From Climacium dendroides (lineage: Eukaryota; Streptophyta; Bryopsida; Hypnales; Climaciaceae): a stretch of 64,000 nucleotides of DNA. Positions 34,974-48,050 of this stretch are shown here, piece by piece. The position numbers and the translations under genes were made by a program. The notes beneath the pieces were generated by a model that saw nothing but the letters and a program-made list of their open reading frames with translations, was not told the origin of the DNA and did not search any database. Location: positions 25,959,345 through 26,023,344 of the forward strand of contig OX467089.1 in NCBI GenBank assembly GCA_950106755.1, given 5' to 3'. Positions within the stretch are counted from its first letter, which is position 1. Each line of letters opens with the position of its first letter.

Positions 34974-37900
34974 TTAGTCTATCTTCACGGCACCGTAGAT
35001 CACACGCACAAACCAATAGCAGGCGTAGAAGCCCATAGTTCCCGTGAGCACGAAGAAGGAATACGAGATGATTAGCATGTATCCGAAGTACAAGATCCCG
35101 GAAACCACCTTGGTGATGTCCAGCTTGGTGAAGAAGTAAAAAGCAGCGTAGAGGAAGAGATACAAGGCCGAGGATCCAGCAGTAAGATACGCCCGCCACC
35201 ACCAGTGGTAATCCTCGCTGCACAACTGGAAGTAGCAGAGCACAATGGTGATTTCCGCACAGGTCACCATGAGGATCAGGAACACCAGGAAGAGGAACCC
35301 GAAGATGTAGTAGAATTGGTTCAGCCATATTGAGGTCAATATGAAGAAGAGCTCGATGAACACAGCACCAAACGGCAAGATTCCTCCGATAAGGATAGAA
35401 AACACAGGGCGCATATACCAAGCCTGCTCTGGAACCTGGCGTGGGATCTTGTTGGTTCTAACAGGGTCGTCCACAGCAGGTTTCTTGAATCCAAGATAAC
35501 TGCCCACAAATACCAAAGGTACAGAGATTCCAAACCAAAGAAGGACAAGCGCGAACATCGTCGTGAATGGCACAGCTCCAGATGATTTCTGACCCCAGAT
35601 GAGAGCATTCAGTATGAAGAAGACAATGAAGACAGCTCCTGGAAACATGAAGGCAGTCTTGAGAGTGTTGAGCTTCCAGTTGGTGCCCTTGAATGCTTTG
35701 TACAGTCGTGCAGAAGAATATCCAGCAAACAACCCCATGAAGACCCACAGGAGAAGCATGGCTGTCATAAGTCCACCCCTATTGGCTGGCGAGAGGAAGC
35801 CTAGAAGCGCGAAAATCATTGTGACAACCGTCATCCCCAAAAACTGCACGCCTGTGCCAACGTAGGCACACAGTAATCCAGATCTGCTGGGTGGCCTAAA
35901 TACGTCACCATGCACCAGTTTCCACCCGGTTTCTTCTTGGGCTTCTTCTATGGATTCCAGTTGATTGTACTGTGAGATATCACGATGCAGTGTGCGCATC
36001 ATGATCATGGCTACCATGCCCGAAAGGAAGAGGACGATCATCAAAGAGTTGATGATCGAGAACCAGTGGATCTGGTCGTCTTGCATCATCAAATAAGTAT
36101 CCCACCTCGATGCCCACTTCACTTCGCTAGACTGAACATGAAAACATCAACACGAACAGGAACTTAAGGATGCAGAGATAGCAAACCAATCCATCTCAAG
36201 CTCCCAAATTAAAACAGTAACTCTAAAAAACACTCCAGGACTTTGATGTACTCTACAGTAGCATACACAATCAAAAGTCAAATTGATATAGGGGAACATA
36301 CGTGCTACTCGTAAACCTACACTTGAAGAATTCAGGATCGAAAATCGCTTACCTCAAATTTCACATCATAGGTAAAGATGATCTCCCCACCGGCCACAAC
36401 CTCCTGAGGAGGTTGATGATGAGAAACGAACACCTTGGCAGCAGGATTGCAGGTCTTCAACTTAGTCTGACTTTTGTCCCACGTATCATACTGATGTTTC
36501 ACACTACATCACCCACCACATCAATCAACTCAGCAGAAAGAATTGAACAAACCATAGGTGAACAAGCTTGAATCAAAACTACTTGACCTGTCAAGCAACA
36601 GCTACTTGAAGGTAAATGATGTACCTCGCTTAAAACAACTAAGGAAGACCCTTTGGCCCAATAACAGAAAAATTCAAATGAAATTGGCTGGGACTTTTTT
36701 TAACAATGGAAGGCATTGGGGATGTCTTGGAGAGCAAACCTGAAAGGCGACACCTCAAACCCAACAATTCGATAATCTGTAGATTCAGGAACTTTGTGGT
36801 ACGCAACCTTGAAACTCAGGTGATTGAAGATGAAAAACTTCTCTTCCTTCTTGTTCTGTCAAATAGATATATTTTAAGGACACAATCCATCAAATGCTGA
36901 AAAAAACTACTGAAGATAAAATTAAACAAATTGGAGGCATGAAAATACAAAACAATCAAGCACTCACTGTATCCAGAGACGCCTTAAAACCAACTGGAAA
37001 TCCTCGGTCATAGGTCTTGTAAGGACTTCGCTCACTCGTTCTGACCATCGCCACTGGGAGATTATCAAGGATCCTGCACAAAAAACAGCAGCAGTGGGTC
37101 AAAGGATGTCATCCTGAGCATATGAATCAGCAAACCTCGCCAACAAGAAGTCATACAAAATATGAATCAATCAAGTGCCATATTTCAAAAACAACAGGAT
37201 AAAAGCGAGCGACTCTTACATGTTCACACGGTAATCATTCTCGATTCGATCCTTCAAGAGCTTGGCAGACTTCTCCCCGAGCTTCTCCTTTCGGCAAACA
37301 ATTTTACATTGCTTATCGTCGTTCATTTTGAACTGCCGATGAACGAAGCAATTTAGATCATCAGCACAACAGGATACCGAGAATCCTTCACATCCACTCA
37401 GTAACAGATTTTTCATGAACTACCCAATACAAGCTGTTGTATTCTCATATGCAGAGCAAATTAGTACAAACTGAATTAACTGGTTGAGCTCATACATGAC
37501 CCTCACAGAAGAGAAGGACTAGAAAACTCACAGTATAAGGAGAATTTTCAATGCGGTCGCCCCGAAGAACCTCACCCAGATTCTCGGCCATGTTCTCGAT
37601 TTTCTCTGGCTTACAATAATCAAGCGAGTAGTATTCATACGGTAGCTGTGTCTTCGTGGAAGTGAGTTTATTCACCTTCACTTGAATCGGGGTACCCTGT
37701 TTCGAGCACATCCAACATTATGAATCATTCCCGAACGCAACACCCTTCCACTTCAATCACTCTGATTCATAACTCTGACAAAATATATTGATTTGGACAA
37801 ATGTGTCATGCACTTAGAAATAGCCCTTGACAATCGTGGCCATCATGCGCGAAAGTTGGGATCAAAGAGGGTTATTTTCTGGAAGCGCAGCGACAGGCAC

Positions 37901-38981
37901 ACTGATTGAAACTCCTGAGGTTTCTACGTTACCGATGTCATCACAATTACCTCAATCAGCTCAAACGAGAGTATTCGCATAACTTCCACTAAACCAAACC
38001 CTCTCTAACAACACTCCGTAATTTCACGTTCCCTGCATATCCTAAGAATGTGTCATATTACGTACACATCTGATTGGGAAACTCCAACAAGTTGTGAATA
38101 CGTGAGGGTGCATTTCGAAGGCATTTGATCCCCCGAGGCAGAGCCATTCGATAGGGTTAATTATACCGTAAACGACCAAGAAACGACTGCCTAGTGCCCT
38201 GCTTCATTTCCCTAGAAGAAGTATATATGGATTTCGTCAACGGTGTATTTGAGACAGATTGGCTATTCTCATAGTATACATCCTTCTTAATGAGAAAAAA
38301 ATGCAGTTTCAGTAAGACATCATACATCATATCTAAACAAGGTGTTTTCGAGGGGGACCACGTAAAATCTACTAAAAAATTTTTTACCTTAAAAACATTA
38401 AAAATTTTAAAAACAAACTCATACGCTATTCTTCCCACAAGAAAAAATACCAGATCCGAAATTTAGTAAGCACCGAATGCAACCCTACTTAACCCCAACT
38501 ACACCCTCACCGCAGATCTACGGATTCACGACCGAAATCAGGCAAACATTTGCGCTGCGTCAAAGTCAAGATCCACCGAGAACCAAAAAACGAAAAAAAC
38601 AAGACACATCAACACCGAAACCTAAACACCACCAAACCAAACCAAACCAAAAGTATGAAATGCTGCTCACAGGACCCCCAGTATGTGAAACTGCACCGGG
38701 GTGTACATTTCAGGGCGGGCGTGGTGTCCCTCGCAATGGTGAGCTGCGCCGACACCCTAATCCGAAAGCCAAGACGAGAAAAAACAAGATCGCAGCACAC
38801 ACAACAGAATTCCATTCTACAAAACGTCACCCAAACCCCAACAGGAGTTCTGCGCATTGCAGGAACGCACCTGCGCAAGATCCAGAGGCGCGACGCCAGG
38901 CAAGTAGAAGGCGGAGACCAGCGAGGGCAGCCATAGTGCGAGTGTGAGGAGCAGAGCGCGGCTTCCGAAGACGGACGCCAT
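34974..38981 (-). CDS. Transmembrane 9 superfamily (EMP70/nonaspanin) protein
   Basis: Seven coding exons on the minus strand: 38871-38981, 37532-37696, 37220-37332, 36968-37073, 36740-36855, 36353-36503 and 34974-36131. They join in frame into 639 residues, normal for plant TMN proteins (about 590-660). Residues 1-24 form a signal peptide ending in Val-Ser-Ala, followed by the family hallmark FYLPG. The luminal domain carries [20 protein letters not shown]. The last exon encodes 385 residues with the nine-span EMP70 membrane region (GDVFRPP before it). The C-terminal residues Lys-Ile-Asp fit the KXD/E Golgi-retention signal known in plant EMP proteins, so Golgi or endosome location is likely. 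The family is implicated in membrane-protein sorting and adhesion; the exact function here is unknown. A start at 36,122 would use GTG and is internal to the real protein. Confidence 0.95.
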
Positions 38982-39310
38982 GGTGAAGCTGGCGCTGCAA
39001 ATGGAAGCCAGGGAGGGTGCGATCTGGGTTAACTGAGCTTGGATCCAAGGTGGGGACTAGGGTACGAGCACGCCGTGAGAGAAGATCCCATCCCAAGCGG
39101 GGAGAGCAAGAGCAAGCAAGGAGGACAACAAGGGGACGGGAGCAAGCGCAGGGTTTGTTGATGGCGACGACGCCATAGCCGGGCTGGAAGGAAAGAGGAG
39201 GCGACAAAGGGGTTGGGAAAGGGCACTGTTCACACCGAGGAACGCGGGCATCGGTGCTGGTGACGGATCCCGCGACTGTGGACTTCAGTGGAGTGCATTC
39301 ATTGGTCGTC
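38982..39310 (-). promoter_or_regulatory. Leader and promoter region of the TM9 gene
   Basis: The DNA upstream of the start codon is distinctly GC-richer than the surroundings for about 300 bases and then returns to AT-rich sequence at about 39,330, the profile of a transcribed leader and core promoter. No TATA box was convincing. A 161-codon frame (38,827-39,312) overlaps the first exon in another frame and is not considered real. Confidence 0.45.
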
Positions 39311-39527
39311 ACCTAAAACCGACCGAATAAGTAATTCAGCAGGGTTCCTATTATTATATTCAAAAAGTTTTTTTTGTGGGGTCTCCTTGGTAGTCAAAAG
39401 GGGATCTATATTTTTTTTTAGAATTCATTTTTTTGAAAACCGCATAAATAAACTACGAATTTTCAAAGCATTGAAAATAGATGTTTATGAAACCAATTCT
39501 AAACTGGCCTTAAACCCTAGGCCTAAG

Positions 39528-39761
39528 GCCAGGGAGGATTGACCCCTCTATTGCCCTGTTTTCTACCCCTGATAAAACACTGGAATCTTTTTATTTGCCA
39601 TCCATGAAAAAATTTGCAAATTTTGAATTCATATTTGCAATCAGAGACCCCAAATTAGTCTAGGGAGGTGTAGAGAAACAAATTATACATGGTCCCAAAT
39701 AGGGGGCAATTTTTACATTTACCCCTGGTTGGGGCAATAGAGGGGTCAGTCCTCCCTGGCC
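39528..39761. mobile_element. MITE with GGCCAGGGAGGAYTGACCCC ends, upstream of the TM9 gene
   Basis: Left and right termini are inverse copies of about 30 bases with one mismatch (GGCCAGGGAGGATTGACCCC against GGGGTCAGTCCTCCCTGGCC). The interior is shared with 47,130-47,250 (ATGAAAAAATTTGCAAA, TTTGCAATYAGAGACCCCAAA). The target duplication is unclear. Confidence 0.8.
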
Positions 39762-42422
39762 ATTCTTTCTTAAACTCTCTTGAACAATGGGAGTACATTT
39801 TAGGCAAGAATTTGTAGACGTCGGTAATAGGTGTAGTTACCTAAATAATACCATAAGTGAAGGGCAAAGTTGTCACATCTTTATAAGATGTTTCTTAGTT
39901 TCCCAAGGAAAAAAGTTCAGCGACTAATGTTAAAAATATAGTTTTTTTCCAACATTATTTTTGCAAATATATGAAAATTAGTTTCTTGTATTGAAAAAGA
40001 ATCATCAAAAAATTAGCATCTATTTTTGAATTATTTTTGTTGAACTCACCCTACAACTATTGTAATGAGGGGTGAATTTGTATCATCTAAAATATTTATT
40101 CATGCCACTATAAAAAAAAAATTGTTTTTGTGGGACTCAGTACAAGGCAAGGAACTTTTTAACTTGTACAAATTCATGGTAGTGATAGTGTGAAAGTATC
40201 ATCAAATTCCATGCATTATAAAGCATGGAATTGCAAAATGTCATAAAAAGATCATAGTTGACCTTCCAAAGTGGACCTAATCTAGGCTCCATACCCTGAA
40301 AAATGTTCAATAGTACAACAAAAATGTTCTTCAATATGATTATAATCTCATTTTTGTTGTGTCCCATATCAAGCATTACAAATAAAGTTATTTCAATGTT
40401 TTGAGGTTGAATGCTCAAAAACCTTGGTTAGAGTACAACAAACTTTAAGAACCTCCCTATGTTTGTTACTTACTATAGAAGTTCAAAATCTCCAATTTGT
40501 TATGTTTATGTATTGGGTGTAGATAGATGATACTTCAATGACTTTGGTAAATTAGTGTCACATGCACTACTTGTCAAATATTGGAACAAATCGGTGCATT
40601 CTTGTAGTTCTAGAAGTGTTCTTTGGAGGGAATTTTATTTTTTTGAGTTTTATTCCTATTTTTTACCAAGATAAACATGTAGAAATTTTTTATTTACTAC
40701 AAGCGATTAAATTTGAAATCTTAAAATTTATAGTTGGAATCTAAAATTCTAAATTAGCTGTTGTTGGACACAAAGTACAAAATAAGAACAAGATTATTAC
40801 TTCTATTCTTGCAAAGAGGAGGGAAAATCTTCCAAGCCAAGGAAGGCTCATCATACTACTTTAGACACCTCACCTTGTTTCTTTTGGTTTGTTTTTATTT
40901 TTATATATCTATTTTATTGGAGATAATTAAATGTATGACATTAAAGCAAGTTCTTGTAATCTCAATATTTGATGCACATTTTTGAAACTTTTTGTTAAGA
41001 TAGAAAACACACTAGCTTTTGGAAAATATTATTATTTTTTCAATTGGTGTTGCATGGGAACAAATTTGAACTCATTGAACAACAAAACTAATTTACAAAA
41101 ACTTGAAAAATTTAAAACTTTGTTCCTTGTAGTTATCTTTTTATGTATATGGGAAGCTTTGATTAATTCTATTGGATTAGTGATAAAAGTTATGGAGCTT
41201 CTTGTTTTGTAGACAAGCATGGCATCTTTTTGAGATTTTTTTAATTCAATATTCAAAATTTCTAAAAGAAAAAGTTTCGCAAGATTTAGCATATCTACTA
41301 GAACAATCTCACTGTCAATATTAGTATGTTTCAATACCATTTTAGAGCTATCAACAATTTAGTGTTTTGTTCTATTTCATATCTACTTCTATTCAACATT
41401 TTTTTAGAAAATGAAAAGCAACATTTTTTATTTGAATTTATTTTAGATTCCCAAATCAATTCTTTAATTTTTTTAATTCAATATTTGTAGTGCAAAAATT
41501 TGAAGCTAAAAAAATTGAAAGTCTTGTAATTTAATCACACAAAGTGCAAATAACACTTTTGTGCTTTCTTTACTTGAAACGCAAATATCTTGCAATCTAA
41601 GATGTCAATGTTTTAGAAATTTCTTCCATAAATTCTTATATAATCTAATGCAAACCCTTGTAGTTAAATATGAGAAAAATCACTTTATAATTTATTTTAC
41701 TCTTGCAATAGAAATGGCAATTTTTAGTGGTTTTTAAGGGAAAAAAAGCCTTACAACTTTAAGAATTTAGTGCATATTGAAATATTATTGTATTGAACTC
41801 ATTTTGAGAAAATATAAATGCATATAATGGCATTAACTTGCAATCTCATTAATAGGATAAATGATACAAATAAAAGAAATTATTGTAATGTAAGTTATTG
41901 AATCTTCATGGGAATGAAGAAGCTATTCATGCCCAATAGCAAAACATATTGATAAGAAGTGAAGGAAACTAGTGTTTAGAAAGTATTTGGAGTTGTCCCT
42001 ATAATTGGCCCTTCCTTTATAGAAGAAACTTGGTTATTTTCCAAGGACATTAGTTGCATCCTCTCCTTCAAATTTGTAAAGGCTACATGTCTCTTTTTTC
42101 AAAAACATATTGGTTTTAAAACTAAATTCTAAATTTCAGTTCACCTGCCTAATACAAATGACAGAGCAAGGGTTAGCTACCATAACCAACCCTAAAGCAA
42201 TACCCACCTTGTCCAATAACATACTAGCCCCCAACAACCTAGGTATTAGCCTTGGATTTAAAATGATGGGTGATTAAATCTAACAATTTCATGAAAGTGA
42301 TTGTTACATATCTACCTTATATTTTTGAACATGAGTTGGTTGATAGTCCAACCAATTTTTTGTCGGGTTTTGAATCCTTCATTTTCACACTTCAACTAGT
42401 TAGTTTCCCAAAGGCACCAACT
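39762..42422. other. AT-rich gene-free DNA containing a B-type relic
   Basis: 41,580-41,755 in reverse matches the left part of element B and the 32,943 copy (TGCCATTTCTATTGCAA, TTGCAAGATATTTGC), with an eroded end. Open frames elsewhere in this stretch are AT-rich and unrecognised. Confidence 0.45.
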
Positions 42423-42801
42423 ATAGTAGAGGTACCCATACGCAACCTGTAGGGTGCTCTATTTCCCACCAAGGTTGGATTCAATTTTCAACCAAGCCTT
42501 GGAATGTGTTTCAACTAATAAGGTCACAAGACATGTCCCAAAGTGATGAGCAAGAAAATAGGAAGTAGTGAGCAGGAAAAGTAATTTGGCTAAGATTGGA
42601 ATTAGAAGAGTCTAGTGATTGTCTATGGGTTGACAACACTTTTTGCCTTCAAAAATTCATAGTAATTTCAGTTCAATCAAGAAAATTACCAATTTTTTTG
42701 CAATCCCAGTCATTTCTATCAATGCGCCTCTGAAATCCCTTGCAATACTTCAAACCATGACCAAAATTGCTCATTTGATCAGTTATGGGTACCTTCACCA
42801 T
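42423..42801. mobile_element. AAGGTRGA-type MITE (M)
   Basis: Left TAGTAGAGGTACCCATA and right TATGGGTACCTTCACCATA are inverse copies with a few mismatches. Left subterminal CCAAGGTTGGATTCAATTTT also resembles the right subterminal part of element L. Confidence 0.7.
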
Positions 42802-43444
42802 ACCAATGAACTAACCAATGATTCTCCCTAAACATTGGAAGAAACAATGCCCTTGCATTTATTAACCCTTTACAAAATCCAATTTGGAAGCTATTAGCCA
42901 AATAATTACAATAACTTTCAAGTTCAAGTTCAATTACAATAACTTTCAAGTTCAATTTCAGTGTTCAAAAATTTTAATGCATGTTTTTTTTTCGTTTGCT
43001 AATACATTGTGCTGCTTTTCTTATATGATTGTCATTTTTTAACTTCTAGACATGGGAAATTGCAAACTTTCTGAAACTAAAAAAATTGTCTGAAAAAATA
43101 GGAATCAAAAGAAAGCAGACTTTCTGAACCTAAAAAAACCAACTTTCTGAAACTGAAAGTGAGTTCAGTTCAGTTTGGTTTCCTGATTTGATTTTGTGAT
43201 TTTGTGACTTTTGCTTTATTTTTCAATTTTCTTTTTTAAGTTATGTCCAGGAGATATTATTTTCCCTGAAGGAATTTCAAATTTTATATTCTATTCTTTC
43301 GGTGCAATAACTGTAATTTACATCATGGGAATCTTTTACCTAATTTTATAAATTCCATATAATAGAATCAAATGATTGTTTCATTAGATGAATGAATTCA
43401 CTAAGTTTACGTGCAGACTGAGTCAGTTCACATAAATTACTTAA
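42802..43444. other. Gene-free DNA with a small duplication
   Basis: A 29-base unit (containing CAATAACTTTCAAGTTCAA) is duplicated near 42,908-42,958, and the phrase ACTTTCTGAAMCT recurs three times near 43,065-43,160. No gene seen. Confidence 0.45.
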
Positions 43445-43705
43445 GTTAAGCCAAGGTGGGTACCCCCAAACCGCCACTTTTGGGCTGCTGTGCGTAGTTT
43501 ATATTCTTACTAGGGTGGTGAAATTTTATAATTTTTTTTTACTTGTTGGGAAGTGGAAGCGGAGGTTTTCAAACGCACCAAAGAATGCTATTTTGGGTAG
43601 ATGTCTTGAAATCGTTTCTTCAACATAGGTGCATATTGATTTTGGAGATGTACACAAAGTGATGGTGGTGGTTTTTTAGGTAGGCTGTGATCTTGGGTTG
43701 GAATG
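43445..43705 (-). repeat. Dispersed repeat S, reverse copy
   Basis: The inverse of this stretch matches 30,110-30,385: TGTACATCTCCAAAATCAATA, GCRTTCTTTGGTRC, and the end GGGGTACCCACCTTGG. Confidence 0.65.
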
Positions 43706-45810
43706 ATTTATATTGACAAATGTTTACCAATTGGAGAAGTCAATTTACACAAAATAGTGAAATTAGGTTGCCCCTCACTAATTCCTCAACATTCTACACT
43801 ATATAAATATGTATTATTATTGTAAAAGAATGCAAGAATGTAAAAAACCTGGTTGGAATGATTATTGTACTGACCTGGTTTTAGAAAGTTGTATGCTCCT
43901 CTATGTGGACAAGTAATGAATCACAAGGTAACTTCTTTACAAAAGGCAACCTAATTATTAAGGCAACCTAATTTCACTAGTTTGTATAGATGTTTTATTT
44001 CATACTAGGCCATTGTAGGCAACTATCTTCACCAGGGTCATTGAGATTATTACATTCATGGACAAGTATGAAATTGACATGCAAATTGTTGATGAAAATT
44101 TATTTTATTCATCTAAAAATGTGTATATTCACCCCTAAAGAGACATGATTTTAAAAATATATAAATTTTATGTATTGGTATTAATTATGATGAATATTGT
44201 GATAGATAATAATGTCATAAGTTTTTTTTAACAAATCTCCTTTTATTTGACATTGAATATAATTCTCTGTATCAACCTTCATCGGAAAAATTAAAATCTA
44301 TATTTAACAATAAATTGTAATCCTACATGACAATCTTTGATTAGTGTTGGCAAGATCCCTTTGCTATGGTAGTCTTCTTTGAAAATTTAGTACAAGTTCA
44401 TTTCTTACATCTAAGACTTAAATTAAATTATAAATCCTCATATTACTACATCATAAAGGAAGTATTTCATTTACAATACCACTATACATAAAAGGCACCT
44501 AAACCATTGGTTTCACAAATTTTTAGTCTTAAGTATAAGAAATTAAATCTTAAGAATGATGGCTTGTTATATTTTTTTAAAATTTTTAAAAAATGTCTCA
44601 TTATCACTTGGCCTTATAAGTTTTGACTTACATGTCACTATGTATATAATCACATGGGTGAAATTAATGTGCTAAATATAAAAAGTACATTCCTTTGAAT
44701 GAAAGGACCCAACATATCTTTATCTTTACTGCTTTTCATATTCATGATCTTCATTGGGCTTTACAATTTTTCAACATTTTGGCACCATTGCCATTATTTT
44801 TTTCATCTAGATATCTAGAGAAATAGAGGCAATAGATTAATATGGAAGAACAAAGAGTCTAATTTTTTAAAATTTAAACTTGAAAGTATTATTACCTATG
44901 ATTAAATCAACAAGAATATGTGATTTGATAGAATGTATTCTATCACAATCTCATCAATAGTCAATTTATTGTCAAGTCTATTAACAATCATACTTAATTG
45001 TATGATGATATGTAAACTACAATATTCCATTGTTGTAATATTCAAGTGATACATAACATAATTATGTAAATGAGCCGTTCACAAATTTATACCAATAATA
45101 TTATTATTTAATATAAAAATTAAGATAATTATTTAGTTTTTTTGTTAATAAATAAATTTTAGTATTAATATTTATAGTTTTGAATATCCCATTTTAAGTC
45201 ATAGTTATTTCTATCTCTTTATTGTCAAGGACTTTGATTTAGAATTTCAACTTCATATTCACTATTTTGAAATGAAGCCAATCTTCACAATATTTAAAAT
45301 AATTATTAAAATTCTAAATATTAAATTTTAATTGAAAATGCATGGACCATTGCCATGTATGCAATTTGTTGCCATGTAGGTAGTTAGAGGGGTGATGGCC
45401 TTCGGCCTTGCCTTTTAGTGTGAAGGGTTGAGAGACCTAACTATATATTGGTTTCTTAAAATCTCATTGGTGCAAAACCATGACCTCTCAATCTTTGGCC
45501 ATATTATGAAGTGCCCCTCAATATTCTAATTGGGATTATAGCAAAAATGTTTATATTCAAAAATTTAAAAAATATGAATGAAACATTATTTATTTATCTT
45601 GATGTATCTACCTTCATTCAGAGCATACCATTCCAAAAATAATTTTTAGTTCTAGTTTTTTACTATTTTATCTATTAAAAAAGAAGATATTCTTGAAGGA
45701 TCTTTTATTTGCTTTGTAAAATATTAATTTTTAGTGACACATCTAAGGAACATGAAGGGGAAGACAACCAAGCAAGTGCAACATTATTTCTAGAGAATAT
45801 AAGGTTGGTA
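43706..45810. other. AT-rich gene-free DNA
   Basis: Nothing recognised. Very AT-rich, particularly 44,100-45,350. Confidence 0.4.
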
Positions 45811-45814
45811 CAAT

Positions 45815-46015
45815 CCTATATTGCACTTTGCCTAAAATCAACATCATTACTTTGTGTACATCTCCAAAATCAATATTGTATGTACGTATGTTCAATAAAC
45901 AATTTTAGAACATCTACCAAAAAAACTTTAATCCTATATAATTTTTACATACGATATTCAAATGTTGTGTTCTTTAGTGCATCAAAACCTCCTTTCACTT
46001 GCTAACAAGAAAAAT
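45815..46015 (+). repeat. Dispersed repeat S, third copy
   Basis: Shares TTTGTGTACATCTCCAAAAT, the TACGTATGTTC phrase and CCTCCTTTCACTTGCTAACA with the 30.1-kb copy. The 98-codon open frame across it is a by-product of the repeat. Confidence 0.65.
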
Positions 46016-46029
46016 CCACCCATTAAGAT

Positions 46030-46300
46030 AAGTTGTTTGTTTTGTTTTGTTTTATTTGATTTGATATGTTGAGATCTCGAAGACTGTGCGTCTCCCAGTC
46101 GTATGCTTGGTACCATTGAAAAGCCCTTGGCGAGGAAGAGTACATGGGCTTTGTTCCATGATGTTTGAACCTAGGATGTAAAAGTTATTGAATTTTGAAG
46201 TTTTAATGAATTATAAAATTACAAAACTACTTTTTTTATTGTGGCAATGGCATAAGGCACACTATTAATATGAAAATTTGACTAGTCTTATAATACAACA
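46030..46300 (+). repeat. Single arm of the fold-back element family
   Basis: Matches the left arm at 9010-9270 over about 250 bases: TTGTTTTGTTTTRTTT, TTGGTACCATTGAAAAGCCC, GGGCTTTGTTCCATG and GTGGCAATGGCA in the same order. No mirrored second arm was seen. Confidence 0.6.
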
Positions 46301-47705
46301 TGGCACACTAACTAAAAGTAGATGTTTTGGGAGTATCCACCTCTGTTGCCCTCACTTCATCAAAAACATTTGGAGGGACATCTCAATATGGTAGTGTGCT
46401 GCAAAACGGACCATCTCCTTCAAATGGACCTTAGCCTTAAGGGCTGAATAGAGTGAGGTGATATTTGAATGGACCATTTTAGCAATTGAATGCATTTAGG
46501 AAGATTTATTTTTCTATTGCAAGAGCCAATCATAGTTTTTGAAATCTGCACATTGTTGCAAGTGGGTAGGTTTTGGGAGACCTACGGTCACAAATAGGTG
46601 CCTATATCCTTAATCTTTGAAAACTTATAAGTAATTAAAAAAATGCTTGGAAAATTACAAAACCACTTGTGTTAAGTTCCATGTCTGTTTTTCTTTCTTT
46701 GAAAAATGATATAAAAAATACTTTTATCTACGGAAACCTATGAAAAAGGCAAACCAGCCTTTAAATGGTCACTTTTAGAGCATACTACCTTAAAAGGGTT
46801 TTTTGGGGGAATTTTTTACCAGGACCCCCTTAAAAAACAACCCTGCCCTGCCCAGCCCAAGTGCGTGATCACATAGACATCTTATTATTATATTATGAGA
46901 ATTATGAGTGTCTGATTGATTGGCAAAGTGGGCCACACAGAACACGTAAAGTCCAATCAAACACTATTTCAGTTGGCCTGATTTTCTTTATTATTGGCAC
47001 TGGAGTGACCAAGTATTTGCAATTATTCAATTGTAAGAAGTCCAAGGTTAAACCGGCCCACGAAGTGAGACCAGCAAGGTGAAAATGCAGGAATTTTACC
47101 CTGCGGAATATGCAGGATTTTTTAATTTATTTTTCAATTATGAAAAAATTTGCAAAATTTTGAATTCATTTTTGCAATTAGAGACCCCAAAATTAGCTTG
47201 AGGAGATTGAAAACATACCCTAAACATGGCACAAAATAAGGGGGGCTTTTTATTTGCTATTACCTTAGAAAACACAAAATTCACTATGTTTGTCCCATTT
47301 CATGGGATGGGTTTAGCATCATGCCCAAATTTGAGTTGTTCCTGAATGGAGTTGATCAACCAAGCCAAGTTACCAACTGCCCCGAACTCATATCTCTACA
47401 ATGCAAGATGTTAAAGTGGTCATTGAAAGTTTGCGGTTTTATCTTTAGGAAAAACATTGAAGTTTTTTATTTGCCATACATGGATCATGATGAAATTTGG
47501 AAATTTGGATGTAGAGGTCGTAAATTAGTTGGTGGAAGTGAAGACTATAGTAGGAGAGGTGAAGAATGCAAGACACTAAGCAACTACAAAATAGAGGTAA
47601 TTTTTTACATTTACCTTTGGTTAGAGGAAGACAAACATAAGACCTAGACTTTGGATGCGCACTCTAATGTCTTGTGTTGGTAACTAACTTATTGCCAAAC
47701 AATAA
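46301..47705. other. Repeat-derived DNA including a relative of the 39.5-kb MITE
   Basis: 47,130-47,250 is similar to the interior of the 39,528-39,761 element, and 47,455-47,640 shows a further weak match (TTTATTTGCCATACATGG, TTTTTTACATTTACC). A 108-codon frame at 47,321-47,647 has a fairly protein-like composition but overlaps this repeat similarity and matches no family known to me; it is not called as a gene. Confidence 0.45.
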
Positions 47706-48050
47706 CATTAGAAGATAAATGAGGCTATAGAAATATCATTTTAGGGTTGTTTTCTAAGCTATAAACTAGACTACTAATGGTTAGAATATTAAACAATAAA
47801 TAGTAAATAAAAAAATAGAAATATAATATTATTTGACATAGCAGCCTCCCAACCATGTTATATTTTTGATGCGGTGAAGTTCCCAATCATTTGTAAACAA
47901 TTTTTTTTTCTATTTAATTTTTTTTCGTATTTTTAAAATGTCTAGCATTATTTATGCATTGCAATTTTTTTATTTTCTATTGATGTTTTGGCCATTGTTT
48001 CTTACTGTCCAAAAACTTGTAGTCTTTTTCAAGTCTGAAATCTCATTATG
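47706..48050. mobile_element. CATTAGATG-type MITE, third copy
   Basis: The ends CATTAGAAGATAAATGAGGC and a degraded inverse (TCTGAAATCTCATTATG) enclose GACATAGCAGCCTCCCAACC, which matches the interior of the 5614 and 18,428 elements. The phrase CCAAAAACTTRTAGTCTT before the right end is shared with the 18.4-kb copy. Confidence 0.6.

Noticed and set aside
34864..35865. Several open frames antisense to or shifted against the last TM9 exon
   Set aside because: The sense frame encodes a clear nonaspanin membrane region; the others are shadows.
38477..39312. Open frames of 128-161 codons on both strands around the first TM9 exon
   Set aside because: They overlap the signal-peptide exon or GC-rich leader in other frames and have no recognisable domain; length is explained by GC content.
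47321..47647. 108-codon open frame with fairly balanced composition
   Set aside because: No family recognised, and part of it resembles the interior of a MITE family. Evidence is insufficient to call a gene, though a protein search would be worthwhile.
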